From Acetatifactor sp. (GTDB lineage: Bacteria > Bacillota > Clostridia > Lachnospirales > Lachnospiraceae): a stretch of DNA of 28,064 nt. The position numbers and the translations under genes are program-made. Location of the stretch: contig JAEDMI010000007.1 in the NCBI GenBank assembly GCA_016303085.1, positions 1-28,064 on the forward strand, written 5' to 3'. Positions 7,634 through 17,108 of this stretch are shown in pieces; the first letter of the stretch is position 1, and each line of letters opens with the position of its first letter. A model generated the notes under the pieces. That model was given only the letters and a program-made list of their open reading frames with translations. It had not been told where the DNA came from and searched no databases.

Positions 7634-10153
7634 ATGCGCAAAAGATTGTTTCACATGATATTGGTTGTCTGTGTGCTGGCGGCGGTTTTAGGTACAGGCA
7701 GCAGCTATTATCGCTTTGTGTCCAAAGCGATTTATGAAGAGAGTACCAGCCATTTGCTGGAAATATACAGTCAGGCCAATCGGTCATTGCACAACATGGT
7801 GGAAAGAAACTGGAAGAATATGGAGGAGTGTATTCCCTATCTTCGGGATGTACAGGATGAAGCAGCGATTGAAAGCTATATTCGGGAAGTGCAGGAAAAG
7901 GAGGGCTTCACGGAGTTTTACTTTATCTCCCAGGACGGTACATATCTGACGCTGACAGGAGAAAAGGGATACCTGGACATGAAGAAGCAGCTTGCGAAAC
8001 TGGTGGTGGAAAGAAAACCGATTGTGGTAAATGCAGTTCTTTTTCAGTCTCCGGAGTTGATTGTGTTTGCCGTGCCTGCGGAGCCGGGAAGTTATCGGGA
8101 TTTTCCCTACGAGGCAATAGCAATCAGCTTTGACAGCAGAAATCTGATGAGCACATTGGAAATATCGGCATTTAACGGCAGCTCCCGCAGTTATATCGCC
8201 TACGGAGACGGACGTGTGTTTGCAGATAATGCGCAGGACAGGGAGAACAGTATCTATAATTTTATCGCCATACTGGAGAGCAAATCCGATATGAGCGATG
8301 AAAAGGTTGATAAAATCAGACAGGATTTTCAGAACGGTGTCATCGGAGCTGCATCTTTCCGCACAGAGAAAGATGAGTATTACCTTATCTACGAACCCGT
8401 CGAGTTTGAGGACTGGATGGTGCTGGGACTTGTGCCCACCCGGGTGGTAAATGCCAGTATGAACAGACTGCAGACAGTCACACTGATAATGGTTGCCTGC
8501 ATCGCCGTTATTTTCGGTACTGCACTGATGGCGATTGTCATCGGAAAAAACAGGCGGAGTCTGGAAAAAAAGGATACAGAAATTTTGTATCGGGAAGAAC
8601 TGTTCAGCATGTTGTCCAACAATGTGGATGATATTTTTCTGATGCTGGATGCGGATAGCATGCAAGTTAGTTATGTAAGTCCGAATATCGAGAAAATTGT
8701 AGGAATTTCCGAAGCGGCGATTCGGGCTGATATAAGTGTACTGAGCCGGTTGCTGCGGGACCAAAATGTCACGAGGATTCTGGACGAACTGCCGAAGATG
8801 ACATCGGGCCAGAGAAAAGAGTGGGAACGGGAGTATGTTCACAGGAAAACCGGCGCCACATTGTGGTTTCATGTTCTTGCGTTTTACACCGAAATCAAGA
8901 ACAGTGAAAAGTATATTGTGGTTTTATCCGACCGAACCGGGGAGAGAGCCATCAATCAGGCGCTGGAAAATGCGCTTGAGGTAGCAAAGAGCGCCAATGC
9001 CGCCAAGAGTAACTTCCTTGCAAATATATCCCATGATATCAGGACGCCCATGAATGCTATTATCGGGTTTGCGGCATTGCTGGAAAGAAATGTGGAACTG
9101 CCGGATAAAGCCCGGGAGTATACACGCAAGATTGCTTTCTCCGGTCGGCACCTCTTGGGATTGATTAATGATATTCTGGATATGAGTAAAATTGAAAGCG
9201 GACAGACTACTTTGCATATAACGGAATTTAATCCGGAGGAACTGCTGGAGGAAATATGCACCATTGTGATTCCCCAAGCCGGAGCAAAGGACCAGACCTT
9301 TGAACTGAAGACAGGGGATAAACTTCCGAAGAAGCTGTTGGGGGACAGAACCAGATTGAGTCAGATTCTTTTAAATCTGCTGTCCAATGCAATCAAGTAT
9401 ACCCAGCCGGAGGGAACAATCTGCCTGTCGGCAGAGGGTATGGAGAGTGCTATCCGCAGACATGTTCATCTTCGTTTTGTAGTGGCAGACAACGGATACG
9501 GCATGAGCGATAATTTTGTGAAGACCATATTTGAGCCGTTTTCCAGAGAGCGCACTGAAAGTACCAGGGAGATTCAGGGAACCGGTCTGGGGATGGCTAT
9601 CACCAAAAATATCGTGGATTTAATGGGTGGTACAATCTTCGTGGAAAGTGCTCCGGGGCAAGGCAGCACCTTTACCGTAAATCTGGAATTGCAGGTTCCG
9701 GAGGAAAAGCAGGAGGAAGGCACGGATATCCGGGAAAGTGATGGAGGTGCTGCCGTCGAACTGTCCATGAAAGGATTGCACATTCTGGCGGCAGAGGATA
9801 ATGCACTTAATGCGGAGATTCTGACAGAGCTTCTCGGCATGGAGGGAGCGGAATGTGAACTGGCGGTGAACGGGCAGGAAGCGGTTGAGAAATTCCGCAA
9901 CTCCGTGCCGGGCGAATTTGATTTAATTTTTATGGATATTCAGATGCCTGTGATGGATGGGTATGAAGCTACCCGCTGTATCCGTGCCTGTAATCACCCG
10001 GATGCCGGGAAGATTCCGATTATTGCCATGACGGCCAACGCTTTTGAAGAGGATGTACGCAAGGCCTTGGAAGCAGGGATGAATGCACATACCGCAAAGC
10101 CTGTGGGTGTGGAAAAACTGAAAACTATTGTAGCTAAGCTGATGGGCAAATAA
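7634..10153 (+). CDS. Membrane hybrid histidine kinase (dCache-PAS-HisKA-HATPase-REC)
   Basis: Sensor kinase of 839 residues. TM1 is about residues 5-25; an extracellular double-Cache-like region covers about 30-275; TM2 is about 281-303. A PAS domain follows (about 320-430, starting near DDIFLMLDADSMQVSYVSPN). The HisKA domain has SHDIRTPMN with phospho-acceptor His467. The ATPase domain shows the N box (LNLLSNAIKYT), G1 (VADNGYGMS), F box (IFEPFSR) and G2 (GTGLGMAI). A C-terminal receiver domain has the EDN acidic cluster, FMDIQMPVMDG with phospho-acceptor Asp768, MTAN and the AKPV lysine. There is no HPt or DNA-binding domain and no response regulator in the window, so the output must be elsewhere. 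AAAGGG lies 8 bases before the ATG. Gaps of 13 and 20 bases to the flanking lipoprotein genes indicate one operon, suggesting that the two binding proteins feed signal to the Cache region. Confidence 0.93.
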   Translation: MRKRLFHMILVVCVLAAVLGTGSSYYRFVSKAIYEESTSHLLEIYSQANRSLHNMVERNWKNMEECIPYLRDVQDEAAIESYIREVQEKEGFTEFYFISQDGTYLTLTGEKGYLDMKKQLAKLVVERKPIVVNAVLFQSPELIVFAVPAEPGSYRDFPYEAIAISFDSRNLMSTLEISAFNGSSRSYIAYGDGRVFADNAQDRENSIYNFIAILESKSDMSDEKVDKIRQDFQNGVIGAASFRTEKDEYYLIYEPVEFEDWMVLGLVPTRVVNASMNRLQTVTLIMVACIAVIFGTALMAIVIGKNRRSLEKKDTEILYREELFSMLSNNVDDIFLMLDADSMQVSYVSPNIEKIVGISEAAIRADISVLSRLLRDQNVTRILDELPKMTSGQRKEWEREYVHRKTGATLWFHVLAFYTEIKNSEKYIVVLSDRTGERAINQALENALEVAKSANAAKSNFLANISHDIRTPMNAIIGFAALLERNVELPDKAREYTRKIAFSGRHLLGLINDILDMSKIESGQTTLHITEFNPEELLEEICTIVIPQAGAKDQTFELKTGDKLPKKLLGDRTRLSQILLNLLSNAIKYTQPEGTICLSAEGMESAIRRHVHLRFVVADNGYGMSDNFVKTIFEPFSRERTESTREIQGTGLGMAITKNIVDLMGGTIFVESAPGQGSTFTVNLELQVPEEKQEEGTDIRESDGGAAVELSMKGLHILAAEDNALNAEILTELLGMEGAECELAVNGQEAVEKFRNSVPGEFDLIFMDIQMPVMDGYEATRCIRACNHPDAGKIPIIAMTANAFEEDVRKALEAGMNAHTAKPVGVEKLKTIVAKLMGK

Positions 10154-10182
10154 GTATCAGTAGCAAAGGGAGGATGGGAAAA

Positions 10183-12024
10183 GTGCAGAGAATGATACGG
10201 ATGGCTGCCATTCTTACGGTTGCTGCGCCGTTGTTGCTTTCAGGCTGCAGCAGCGAAGAGACAGTGAAGGATAATGAAATTACCGTTTATCTGTATGAGA
10301 CAAGAATGTTGGATGAATTTGCTCCTTATCTGATGGAGGCGGTTCCGGAGGCGGATTTTAGGTTCGTGGCAAGCAGGAGTGAGGTGGACTACTATGAATT
10401 CTGTCAGCAAAACGGTGACCTTCCCGACATTATTATGGTGGGGTCTCTTCCTGTGCGGGAGGTACAGGAGTTGAACAGCTCGCTTATGGATTTGAGCAAA
10501 ACAGAAACTACATTTTACAAAGCATGTCTGGATGCGTATACTGATAGTGACGGAATGGTTTACTGGCTGCCGGGAGGCGGTGTCGCCAACGGCTTTGTGG
10601 CTAATGTTGAATTGTTTGAACAGTACGGTGTAGAACTGCCTACAAATTACGCCGGTTTCCGTGAGGCATGCGAGAAATTCACGGAAGCAGGAATCCTGCC
10701 CTATCTGAGCGATTACAAATATGACTATACCTGTCTGTATACACTGGAAGGGTGCTCCATTCCCGACCTGATGAGCCTTACGGGTACTTCCTGGCGGTTG
10801 GATTACGAGAATTGTAAGACAGATACTCTGAACAGGGAACTGTGGACCGGAGCATTCAGAAAACTGGAAGAATTTATTTGCGACACCGGGCTGAATGAGG
10901 ATGCTGTCACCAGAGGCTATACCATGACCCTGAATGACTTTGCGGAAGGGAAGGTTGCCATGATACGCGGAACGGCAGGGGATTTAGAAAACTATTCACA
11001 GTATCATGAGTGTAAGCTGCTGCCTTATTTTGGCGAGACAGAGGAGGATAACTGGATACTGGTCACTCCGGCTTTTCATGTGGCCATGAATAAGGAACTT
11101 GAGGATAACCCTGAAAAACTCAGACTGGCGGAAAAGGTACTTAACGCCATGTTTACCGCAGAAGGGTATGCTGCTTCCACGGATGAAGCGCTGTCCTGCC
11201 TGATTCCATATAACCGTGGGGTCGATGTGGAATTCCCGGACACCTTCAGCGAGTTGGAAGATATCATTGCTTCCAATAGAATGTATCCTCTGTTGACTTC
11301 GGACAGTCTGTTGCAGGCAGCAAAAATATCCGTTCAGAAGATGCTGACCGGGGAGACGGATGCGGAGGGTGCATATGAGAACATGAATTCACTTCTGACA
11401 GAATTAGCCGGGGAGAAAGAGGAGCCGGTTGCATCCATGGAGAAGGCATATTCCATAGATTTTAACCCTGACGGAGGAAGCAGGGCAACATCTGCCGTTG
11501 CAAATACCTTGCGTAAAATCAGCGGCACAGAGCTGTTGCTGGCACCTTCTTCCATTTGCACTGGCTCGCTGTATGCCACGGATTATTCGGAAAAGATGCT
11601 GGAGTATTCCATGCAGTCAGGAGGAAACCATCTGTATACCTGTGAGGTGACAGGAACTGAGGTTCTTAAACTGGCGCGCCTGGCGGTGGAAGGATACGAT
11701 ACGTTTAATGACCCGTTTACCGATGAAACTCTGCCTGTCTGCAGCGGTTTTTCCATGGAAGTACAAAAAGAGGACGGGGTCTATATTCTGACGGATGTCG
11801 CGGTGAACGGAGAAGCAATTCGGGAGGATGAAATGTATACGCTGACTATCGCCGATCATGTTGCCAATTTTACTGCTTTGGCAGAGGCGGCTTTTGGGGA
11901 TAAGGGAACAGAGCGTTTTTCCGGGACGGAGGAATATGCCAGAACTCTTTGGGCGCAGTACATTGCTGCCGGGAACCAACCGGAGAAACCGACAGACTAT
12001 ATAACATTAAAATATAAAAGATAA
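10183..12024 (+). CDS. Lipoprotein: solute-binding-like domain fused to a 5'-nucleotidase C-terminal-like domain (copy 2)
   Basis: Paralogue of the lipoprotein upstream of the kinase, with the same two-part architecture. The signal peptide ends in LLSGC. Blocks shared with copy 1 include NEITVYLYE / SITMYLWD, GDLPDI / GELPDI, ELPTNYAGFREACE / PIPTNYREFADACR, PDLMSLTGTSWR / PELMSLEGTSWR and LPYFGETEEDNWI. The C-terminal part (about residue 420 onward) again has SAVANTLRKISGTELLLA, an EVTGTEVLKLARL helix and a DVAVNGEAI...YTLTIADH strand pair. It lacks the metallophosphatase half and the NGGGIR loop. Start choice: AAAGGGAGG abuts the ATG at 10174, too close to serve it, whereas GTG 10183 is 9 bases away, giving 613 residues; ATG 10174 (616 residues) remains possible. 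It probably ends the operon. Role in ligand presentation to the kinase is inferred. Confidence 0.8.
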   Translation: MQRMIRMAAILTVAAPLLLSGCSSEETVKDNEITVYLYETRMLDEFAPYLMEAVPEADFRFVASRSEVDYYEFCQQNGDLPDIIMVGSLPVREVQELNSSLMDLSKTETTFYKACLDAYTDSDGMVYWLPGGGVANGFVANVELFEQYGVELPTNYAGFREACEKFTEAGILPYLSDYKYDYTCLYTLEGCSIPDLMSLTGTSWRLDYENCKTDTLNRELWTGAFRKLEEFICDTGLNEDAVTRGYTMTLNDFAEGKVAMIRGTAGDLENYSQYHECKLLPYFGETEEDNWILVTPAFHVAMNKELEDNPEKLRLAEKVLNAMFTAEGYAASTDEALSCLIPYNRGVDVEFPDTFSELEDIIASNRMYPLLTSDSLLQAAKISVQKMLTGETDAEGAYENMNSLLTELAGEKEEPVASMEKAYSIDFNPDGGSRATSAVANTLRKISGTELLLAPSSICTGSLYATDYSEKMLEYSMQSGGNHLYTCEVTGTEVLKLARLAVEGYDTFNDPFTDETLPVCSGFSMEVQKEDGVYILTDVAVNGEAIREDEMYTLTIADHVANFTALAEAAFGDKGTERFSGTEEYARTLWAQYIAAGNQPEKPTDYITLKYKR

Positions 12025-12047
12025 GTTTTGAAAGGAAAGTCAGGTTT

Positions 12048-12543
12048 ATGGAAGAAAAACTACAGGAAAAATATAAAGAATCTTTGAAGTTTTGGAATCG
12101 GGAATTACAGTCTTCAGAAGAAGACTATGCGGATATTGATGCAGGGACAGATTGGAGAAATCTTGAAAGTGAAACACTTTGCGCCATTTTTGACCAAATA
12201 ACAAATTTGGATAATGTGCTGGACTATGGATGCGGCAGCGGATGAAGTTTCAGACAGTATTATTGCAAATTTGAGAAGGGTCTGTAAAAAAGGCGGACAG
12301 GTAATCGTGGGGATGAATCCATATTTTGAAAAAGAGATGTTTTCAAATCGGGATAATTTTGTTTTTGACGGTGCCTATATGTATGTGGACGGAATCCTTC
12401 GACTGAATAATCACACAGATGAAGAATGGATAAAGCGAATGGAAAAGTATTTTACCATTGAAAAAACGGAATACTACAGAATGAATCAGGAAAAAGAAGG
12501 TGTGAAACGTCGTCTGTTCTTCTTAAGGGCATGTCTGCCATAG
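12048..12543 (+). pseudogene. SAM-dependent methyltransferase, internal deletion and frameshift
   Basis: The first frame (12048-12245) ends abruptly at the SAM-binding motif I, LDYGCGSG followed by TGA. The other half continues in the +1 frame as DEVSDSIIANLRRVCKKGG, which is the later part of a class I methyltransferase fold, and runs to TAG 12541-12543. The stretch between motif I and this helix, which would hold the acidic SAM-ribose residue and motif III, is missing. About 75-80 codons appear lost compared with usual lengths near 240. Together the pieces span 496 bases, not a multiple of three. AAAGGAAAG upstream of ATG 12048 is still a good ribosome binding site, so decay looks recent. 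Alternative: a sequencing or assembly deletion. Substrate unknown. Confidence 0.75.
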
Positions 12544-12581
12544 GAATATCACAAAATGATTACAGAAGGGGCGCAACAGAA

Positions 12582-12848
12582 GTGGTAAGAAAGCATTTCA
12601 GATTTACGGGCAGAGTACAGGGGGTTGGCTTCAGATATCGCGCAAAATATGCAGCGGGCGGTATGTGTATTACCGGTTGGGTGAAAAATGAGTGGGACGG
12701 CTCTGTGGAGATGGAGGTTCAGGGAACGGAGGAAGCCATCGACCGGATGCTTATCATGATCAACAGCGGCGACTATATTGTCATCGACACCATAGAGTCT
12801 GAGAATATCCCCTTGGAGGAGCATGAAAACGGATTTCATGTGAGGTAG
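12582..12848 (+). CDS. acyP: Acylphosphatase
   Basis: Small cytoplasmic enzyme that hydrolyses acyl phosphates such as acetyl phosphate or carbamoyl phosphate. The signature GRVQGVGFRYR contains the phosphate-binding loop and catalytic arginine; GWVKNEWDGSVEMEVQG contains the catalytic asparagine. I chose GTG 12582 (88 residues, the family's normal size) because AGAAGGGG at 12564-12571 is 10 bases upstream and the protein then begins at the first beta-strand. The frame is open further upstream to ATG 12531, but those 17 residues overlap the methyltransferase remnant and are unlike the family. Confidence 0.9.
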   Translation: MVRKHFRFTGRVQGVGFRYRAKYAAGGMCITGWVKNEWDGSVEMEVQGTEEAIDRMLIMINSGDYIVIDTIESENIPLEEHENGFHVR

Positions 12849-12863
12849 AAGATGCAATTGTAT

Positions 12864-12892
12864 TTGTATCAGGGACAAAAATGAGGTATGAT
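12864..12892 (+). promoter_or_regulatory. Candidate sigma-A promoter of the mpg-addB-addA operon
   Basis: TTGTAT (12864-12869), a 17-base spacer and TATGAT (12887-12892) precede the glycosylase gene. The -35 box is only a partial match. The predicted start near 12899 leaves a 20-base leader. Confidence 0.4.
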
Positions 12893-12918
12893 TTCATATA
12901 GGCAGGATAGGCGGAAGA

Positions 12919-13605
12919 ATGGCAAAGAAAACAGAGCAGGAGTATCAAAAAGAAATATCGGTAAAGCCGGGAAAAAGACTCGGGCGTGAATTTTTTACCG
13001 GAGACGGAATCGCTGTAGCGAAGGCGTTATTGGGCAAAGTTTTGGTGCATGAGACCGAGCTTGGAACCGTCCGGGGTATCATCACTGAGGTTGAGAGCTA
13101 TATGGGCGAGGAGGACAAGGGTTCACATACTTATGGCGGCAAACGCACGGAACGGACAGAACCCATGTACCATGCGGGAGGAACTTCCTATGTTTATCTG
13201 ATTTACGGCATGTACAGTTGTATGAATATTGCAGCTATGACAGAGGGTATTCCCCAGGCAGTGCTGCTGAGAAGCGTGATTCCGGCGGATGAAGAGTCAA
13301 GACAGCGGATGGTGGAACTGCGGTTGGCGAAGACAAAGAAACGGCAGAAGACACCTGCATCCCTGAGCAAACATCTGGCGGATGGGCCGGGAAAACTCTG
13401 TATTGCCATGGGCATTACAAGAGAAGACAATGATGTAGACATGACAAAGAGCGATACCTTCTATGTGGCGGAAGGGCTTCTGATAAATCCGGCGAGGATT
13501 CATGCCGGAAAGCGCATTGGCATTGACTACGCGGAGGAGGCGGCAGATTATCTCTGGCGTTTTTATCTGGAAGAGGAAGATGTAAGGGAAGGTCATTTTG
13601 AATGA
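12919..13605 (+). CDS. DNA-3-methyladenine glycosylase (AAG/MPG family)
   Basis: Base-excision repair enzyme that removes 3-methyladenine and other alkylated or deaminated purines from DNA. After a lysine/glutamate-rich 20-residue N-terminus, the AAG fold starts at LGREFFTGDGIAVAKALLGK. ITEVESYMGEEDKGSH contains the catalytic glutamate, and TSYVYLIYGMYSCMNI is the conserved DNA-intercalating/tyrosine region; LADGPGKLC is also typical. Length 228 is normal. The stop overlaps the addB start by ATGA (13602-13605), so the two are translationally coupled, placing base-excision and recombinational repair in one transcript. Confidence 0.93.
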   Translation: MAKKTEQEYQKEISVKPGKRLGREFFTGDGIAVAKALLGKVLVHETELGTVRGIITEVESYMGEEDKGSHTYGGKRTERTEPMYHAGGTSYVYLIYGMYSCMNIAAMTEGIPQAVLLRSVIPADEESRQRMVELRLAKTKKRQKTPASLSKHLADGPGKLCIAMGITREDNDVDMTKSDTFYVAEGLLINPARIHAGKRIGIDYAEEAADYLWRFYLEEEDVREGHFE

Positions 13606-16600
13606 GTCTGAAATTTATATTCGGTCCCTCGGGAGCGGGGAAAAGCCGGTTGCTGTATGACGAGGTAATTCGCAGGGCGGCAGAAAACAAAAAACAGAAT
13701 TTCCTGATTATCGTACCGGACCAGTTCACCATGCAGACACAGAAGGATTTGGTACTGCTGAACGAAAAGGGAGGTATCCTGAATATTGATGTGTTGAGCT
13801 TCGGACGCCTGAACCACCGTATCATGGAAGAGGTGGGACATGAGGATATTCCTGTGCTGGACGATACGGGGAAGAGTCTTGTGTTGCAGAAGGTTGCCGC
13901 GGGGATGCAGGAGGATTTACCTGTCCTGGGCAGCTTTTTACATAAGCAGGGCTATATCCACGAGGTGAAAAGCGTTATTTCCGAGTTTATGCAGTACGGT
14001 ATCGGCACGGAGGATGTGGCGAAACTCATCGCATATTCCGGGAAGCGGGGAGCTCTGGTACAGAAGTTAAAAGATTTGGAGAAACTTTACAAGGGCTTTC
14101 GGGAATATATACAGGGTAATTTTATTACCACCGAGGAGACCTTGGACGTGTTGTGCCGTTCTCTGCAGAAATCCCGGATTCTGCCGGGCAGCGTGGTGGT
14201 CTTTGACGGCTTTACCGGTTTCACGCCCATTCAGAACAAGGTCATTCAGGAGTTGATGCGGGTCTGCGGGGAGGTGATTGTCACCGTCACTATGGGAGAA
14301 GGGGAGAATCCGTATGTGCCTGACGGAGAGCAGAGGCTGTTCCATCTGAGCAAGAAAACCGTGTCGGATTTGTGCAGGCTGGCAAAGGAGGCGGATGTAC
14401 CCAGAGCAAGGGATACTTTTGTGCTTTCGGCATCAGGAACGGATGCATTGGACAGCAGGGAGACTTCAGGCAGGAAAAACTGGGAGAAGTCTTTGGCAGC
14501 GCAGTGTGATTTGTATATAAGCGGCAGGAACCGCTTTGGGGAAGCATTTGCTCTGGCGCATCTGGAGCGTCATCTGTTTCGGTATTCCGTGTGTCCCTTT
14601 GAGGGTGAACAGTCCGAAATCGCGGTTTTTGAGACGACGACACCCAGGGATGAGGTGCATCAGGCAGGCTTGAAAATCCGGGATTTGATTCTGCGGGAAG
14701 GTCTGGCTTACCGGGATATTGCGGTTATCATCGGGGATTTGGAGGGCTATGCCCCTTATGTGGAGACGGAGTTTGCCCAGATGGAGATTCCCTGCTTTAT
14801 CGACAGAACCAGAGGTATCATCTTAAATCCGATGGTAGAGTATATCAAGAGTGCACTGGAACTTTACTTGAAGGATTTTTCCTACGAGGCGGTTTTCCAC
14901 TATCTGCGCAGTGGGTTGGCGGACATGACCCATGAAGAAGTGGACATTCTGGAGAACTATGTGATTCAGACCGGCATCCGAGGGGAGCGCAGCTACAGCC
15001 GCCTTTTTACCCGCAAGACCCGGGACATGGAGGAGAACGAGGAAGCTCTGACGCGGTTAAACAGCCTTCGGGAGCGGCTGATGAGCCAGATTGGTATGCT
15101 TCGCATGGAGAAGCAGGAGCCGGTAAAAAGTTATGTCAATAAGCTGTACGACTTTCTGGTGCAAAACAATGTACAGAATAAGCTGGCAGTCTTTGAGGCG
15201 GAGTTTGAGGGGCGGGGACAGCTCTCCAAATCCAGGGAATATGCCCAGATTTACCGCCTGATTATGGAACTTTTGGAGCAGATTTACGAGTTGCTGGGAG
15301 AGGAAGTCATTTCACTGCAGGAGTTTACAGACATTCTGGAGGCGGGGTTTGGTGAAATCGAGGTGGGCACCATTCCCCAGAACGTAGACCGGGTTGTGGT
15401 GGGAGACATGGAGCGCACCCGGTTAAAGCAGGTAAAGGTGTTGTTCTTCCTGGGGGTAAACGACGGGAACATCCCAAAGAATGCCTCTAAGGGCGGCATC
15501 ATTTCCGACATGGACAGAGAATTCTTGAGGGAATCGGAGCTGGAGCTTGCCCCCAGCCCCAGGCAGCAAATGTTCATTCAGAGGCTGTACCTGTACATGA
15601 ACATGACAAAACCCTCTCATAAGCTCTATCTTTCCTATTCCAAGATAAACAACGCGGGCAAGTCCATCCGTCCGGCTTATCTCATTGATACGGTGAAAAA
15701 GCTGTTTCCCGGGATACAGACAGAATACCCGGAGCTTCGCAGCGCTTTGGAGCAGATTGTGACGCCCAAAGAGGGTGCAGGATATCTTGCAGAGGGCTTA
15801 AGGGAGTATGTGACAGGTGTCCTTTCGCCGGAAAAGGAGCGGGAGGTTCTTACCATATACAGGGCTTTCGGGGAGGAGGAACTGGTGCAGGAGCGGGATT
15901 TCCTGACAGCGGCGGCTTTTAGGCGCTATCGGGACAGTGGTCTGTCCGCAGCCGTTGCTTCGGCGCTCTACGGAAAATATCTGGAGAACAGCGTCTCCCG
16001 GCTGGAGACCTATGCGGCCTGTGCCTACAGGCATTTCCTGCAATACGGTCTTACCCTGCGTGAGCGGGAGGAGTTCTCCTTTGAAAATGTGGATATGGGA
16101 AATGTGTACCATGCTGTTCTGGAGCAGTTTGCAGGGAAACTTGCAGAGAGCGGATATACCTGGTTTACCTTTCCCGAGGAATTTGCGCTAAGCACGGTGC
16201 AGAATGCGCTGGAGGATTATGCAGCCTCCTACGGCGACACGGTGCTTTACAGCAGTGCGCGAAATGAGTATGCCATCACCAGAATGGGCAGAATCCTGAC
16301 GAGGACGGTGCTGACCTTACAGAAGCAGCTGAGGAAGGGAAGCTTTAAGCCGGATGCCTACGAGCTATCCTTCCGTTTTACGGAGGATTTGGACAGTGTG
16401 AATGTGTCGTTGTCGGAGCAGGAAAAAATGCGGCTGAAGGGGCGAATAGACAGAATTGACGTGGTGGAGGACGAGGAGCACGTCTATGTCAAGGTGATAG
16501 ATTACAAGTCGGGCAACAGGCACTTTGATTTGGCGGCGCTGTATTATGGCTTACAGCTTCAGCTGGTGGTCTATATGAATGCAGCCTTGGAGATAGAGGC

Positions 16601-17108
16601 GAAAAAGCATCCCGGAAAGGAAGCGGTTCCGGCGGCGCTTTTGTATTATCACATCGATGACCCAACGGTGGAGACACCGGTGGAACTGACGGAAGAGGAA
16701 ATCAATGAGCAGATTGCAAAACAGCTTCGGATGAACGGTGTTGTGAGCAGCGAGCCGGGCATCGCAGAGCGTCTGGATGGAGAGATGGGCGACAAATCCG
16801 ATGTGATTCCCGTGGAACGGAAGAAGGACGGCTCCTTCAGTGCACGCTCCTCGGTCTTAAGCAGGGAGGATTTGAAGACGGTGTCCGATTACGTGTCAAA
16901 AAAGGTAGCAGGTATCGGCAGAGAAATTCTGGATGGCGTTATCTCTCTGAATCCTTATGAGATGGGGAGCGAGGAAGCCTGCACCTGGTGTGTCTACAGA
17001 AAAGTATGCGGCTTTGAGCCATCCATGCCGGGCTGTGAGAAAAGAAAGCTGGGAGACATGGACTCTGCGGAAGCGCTGGAGAAAATGAGGGAAGAATTAT
17101 GGCAGTGA
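13602..17108 (+). CDS. addB: ATP-dependent helicase/nuclease subunit AddB
   Basis: AddB subunit of the AddAB double-strand-break resection complex, the Gram-positive counterpart of RecBCD. The N-terminus carries a Walker A loop, GPSGAGKS (residues 8-15). The C-terminal RecB-like nuclease domain has GRIDRIDVV and VIDYKSGN, including the catalytic Asp and Lys. The iron-sulphur cluster cysteines are all present: Cys807 in YAACAYR, then Cys1127, Cys1130 and Cys1136 with the same C-x2-C-x5-C spacing as in Bacillus subtilis AddB. Length 1168 is close to the Bacillus protein. AAGGGAAGG precedes the ATG. The gene overlaps the glycosylase by 4 bases and addA by 10. Confidence 0.96.
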   Translation: MSLKFIFGPSGAGKSRLLYDEVIRRAAENKKQNFLIIVPDQFTMQTQKDLVLLNEKGGILNIDVLSFGRLNHRIMEEVGHEDIPVLDDTGKSLVLQKVAAGMQEDLPVLGSFLHKQGYIHEVKSVISEFMQYGIGTEDVAKLIAYSGKRGALVQKLKDLEKLYKGFREYIQGNFITTEETLDVLCRSLQKSRILPGSVVVFDGFTGFTPIQNKVIQELMRVCGEVIVTVTMGEGENPYVPDGEQRLFHLSKKTVSDLCRLAKEADVPRARDTFVLSASGTDALDSRETSGRKNWEKSLAAQCDLYISGRNRFGEAFALAHLERHLFRYSVCPFEGEQSEIAVFETTTPRDEVHQAGLKIRDLILREGLAYRDIAVIIGDLEGYAPYVETEFAQMEIPCFIDRTRGIILNPMVEYIKSALELYLKDFSYEAVFHYLRSGLADMTHEEVDILENYVIQTGIRGERSYSRLFTRKTRDMEENEEALTRLNSLRERLMSQIGMLRMEKQEPVKSYVNKLYDFLVQNNVQNKLAVFEAEFEGRGQLSKSREYAQIYRLIMELLEQIYELLGEEVISLQEFTDILEAGFGEIEVGTIPQNVDRVVVGDMERTRLKQVKVLFFLGVNDGNIPKNASKGGIISDMDREFLRESELELAPSPRQQMFIQRLYLYMNMTKPSHKLYLSYSKINNAGKSIRPAYLIDTVKKLFPGIQTEYPELRSALEQIVTPKEGAGYLAEGLREYVTGVLSPEKEREVLTIYRAFGEEELVQERDFLTAAAFRRYRDSGLSAAVASALYGKYLENSVSRLETYAACAYRHFLQYGLTLREREEFSFENVDMGNVYHAVLEQFAGKLAESGYTWFTFPEEFALSTVQNALEDYAASYGDTVLYSSARNEYAITRMGRILTRTVLTLQKQLRKGSFKPDAYELSFRFTEDLDSVNVSLSEQEKMRLKGRIDRIDVVEDEEHVYVKVIDYKSGNRHFDLAALYYGLQLQLVVYMNAALEIEAKKHPGKEAVPAALLYYHIDDPTVETPVELTEEEINEQIAKQLRMNGVVSSEPGIAERLDGEMGDKSDVIPVERKKDGSFSARSSVLSREDLKTVSDYVSKKVAGIGREILDGVISLNPYEMGSEEACTWCVYRKVCGFEPSMPGCEKRKLGDMDSAEALEKMREELWQ

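Noticed and set aside
7784..8872. Long minus-strand ORF of 362 codons inside the kinase gene
   Set aside because: Shadow of the kinase on the opposite strand; composition is Cys/His/Gln-rich with no family motif.
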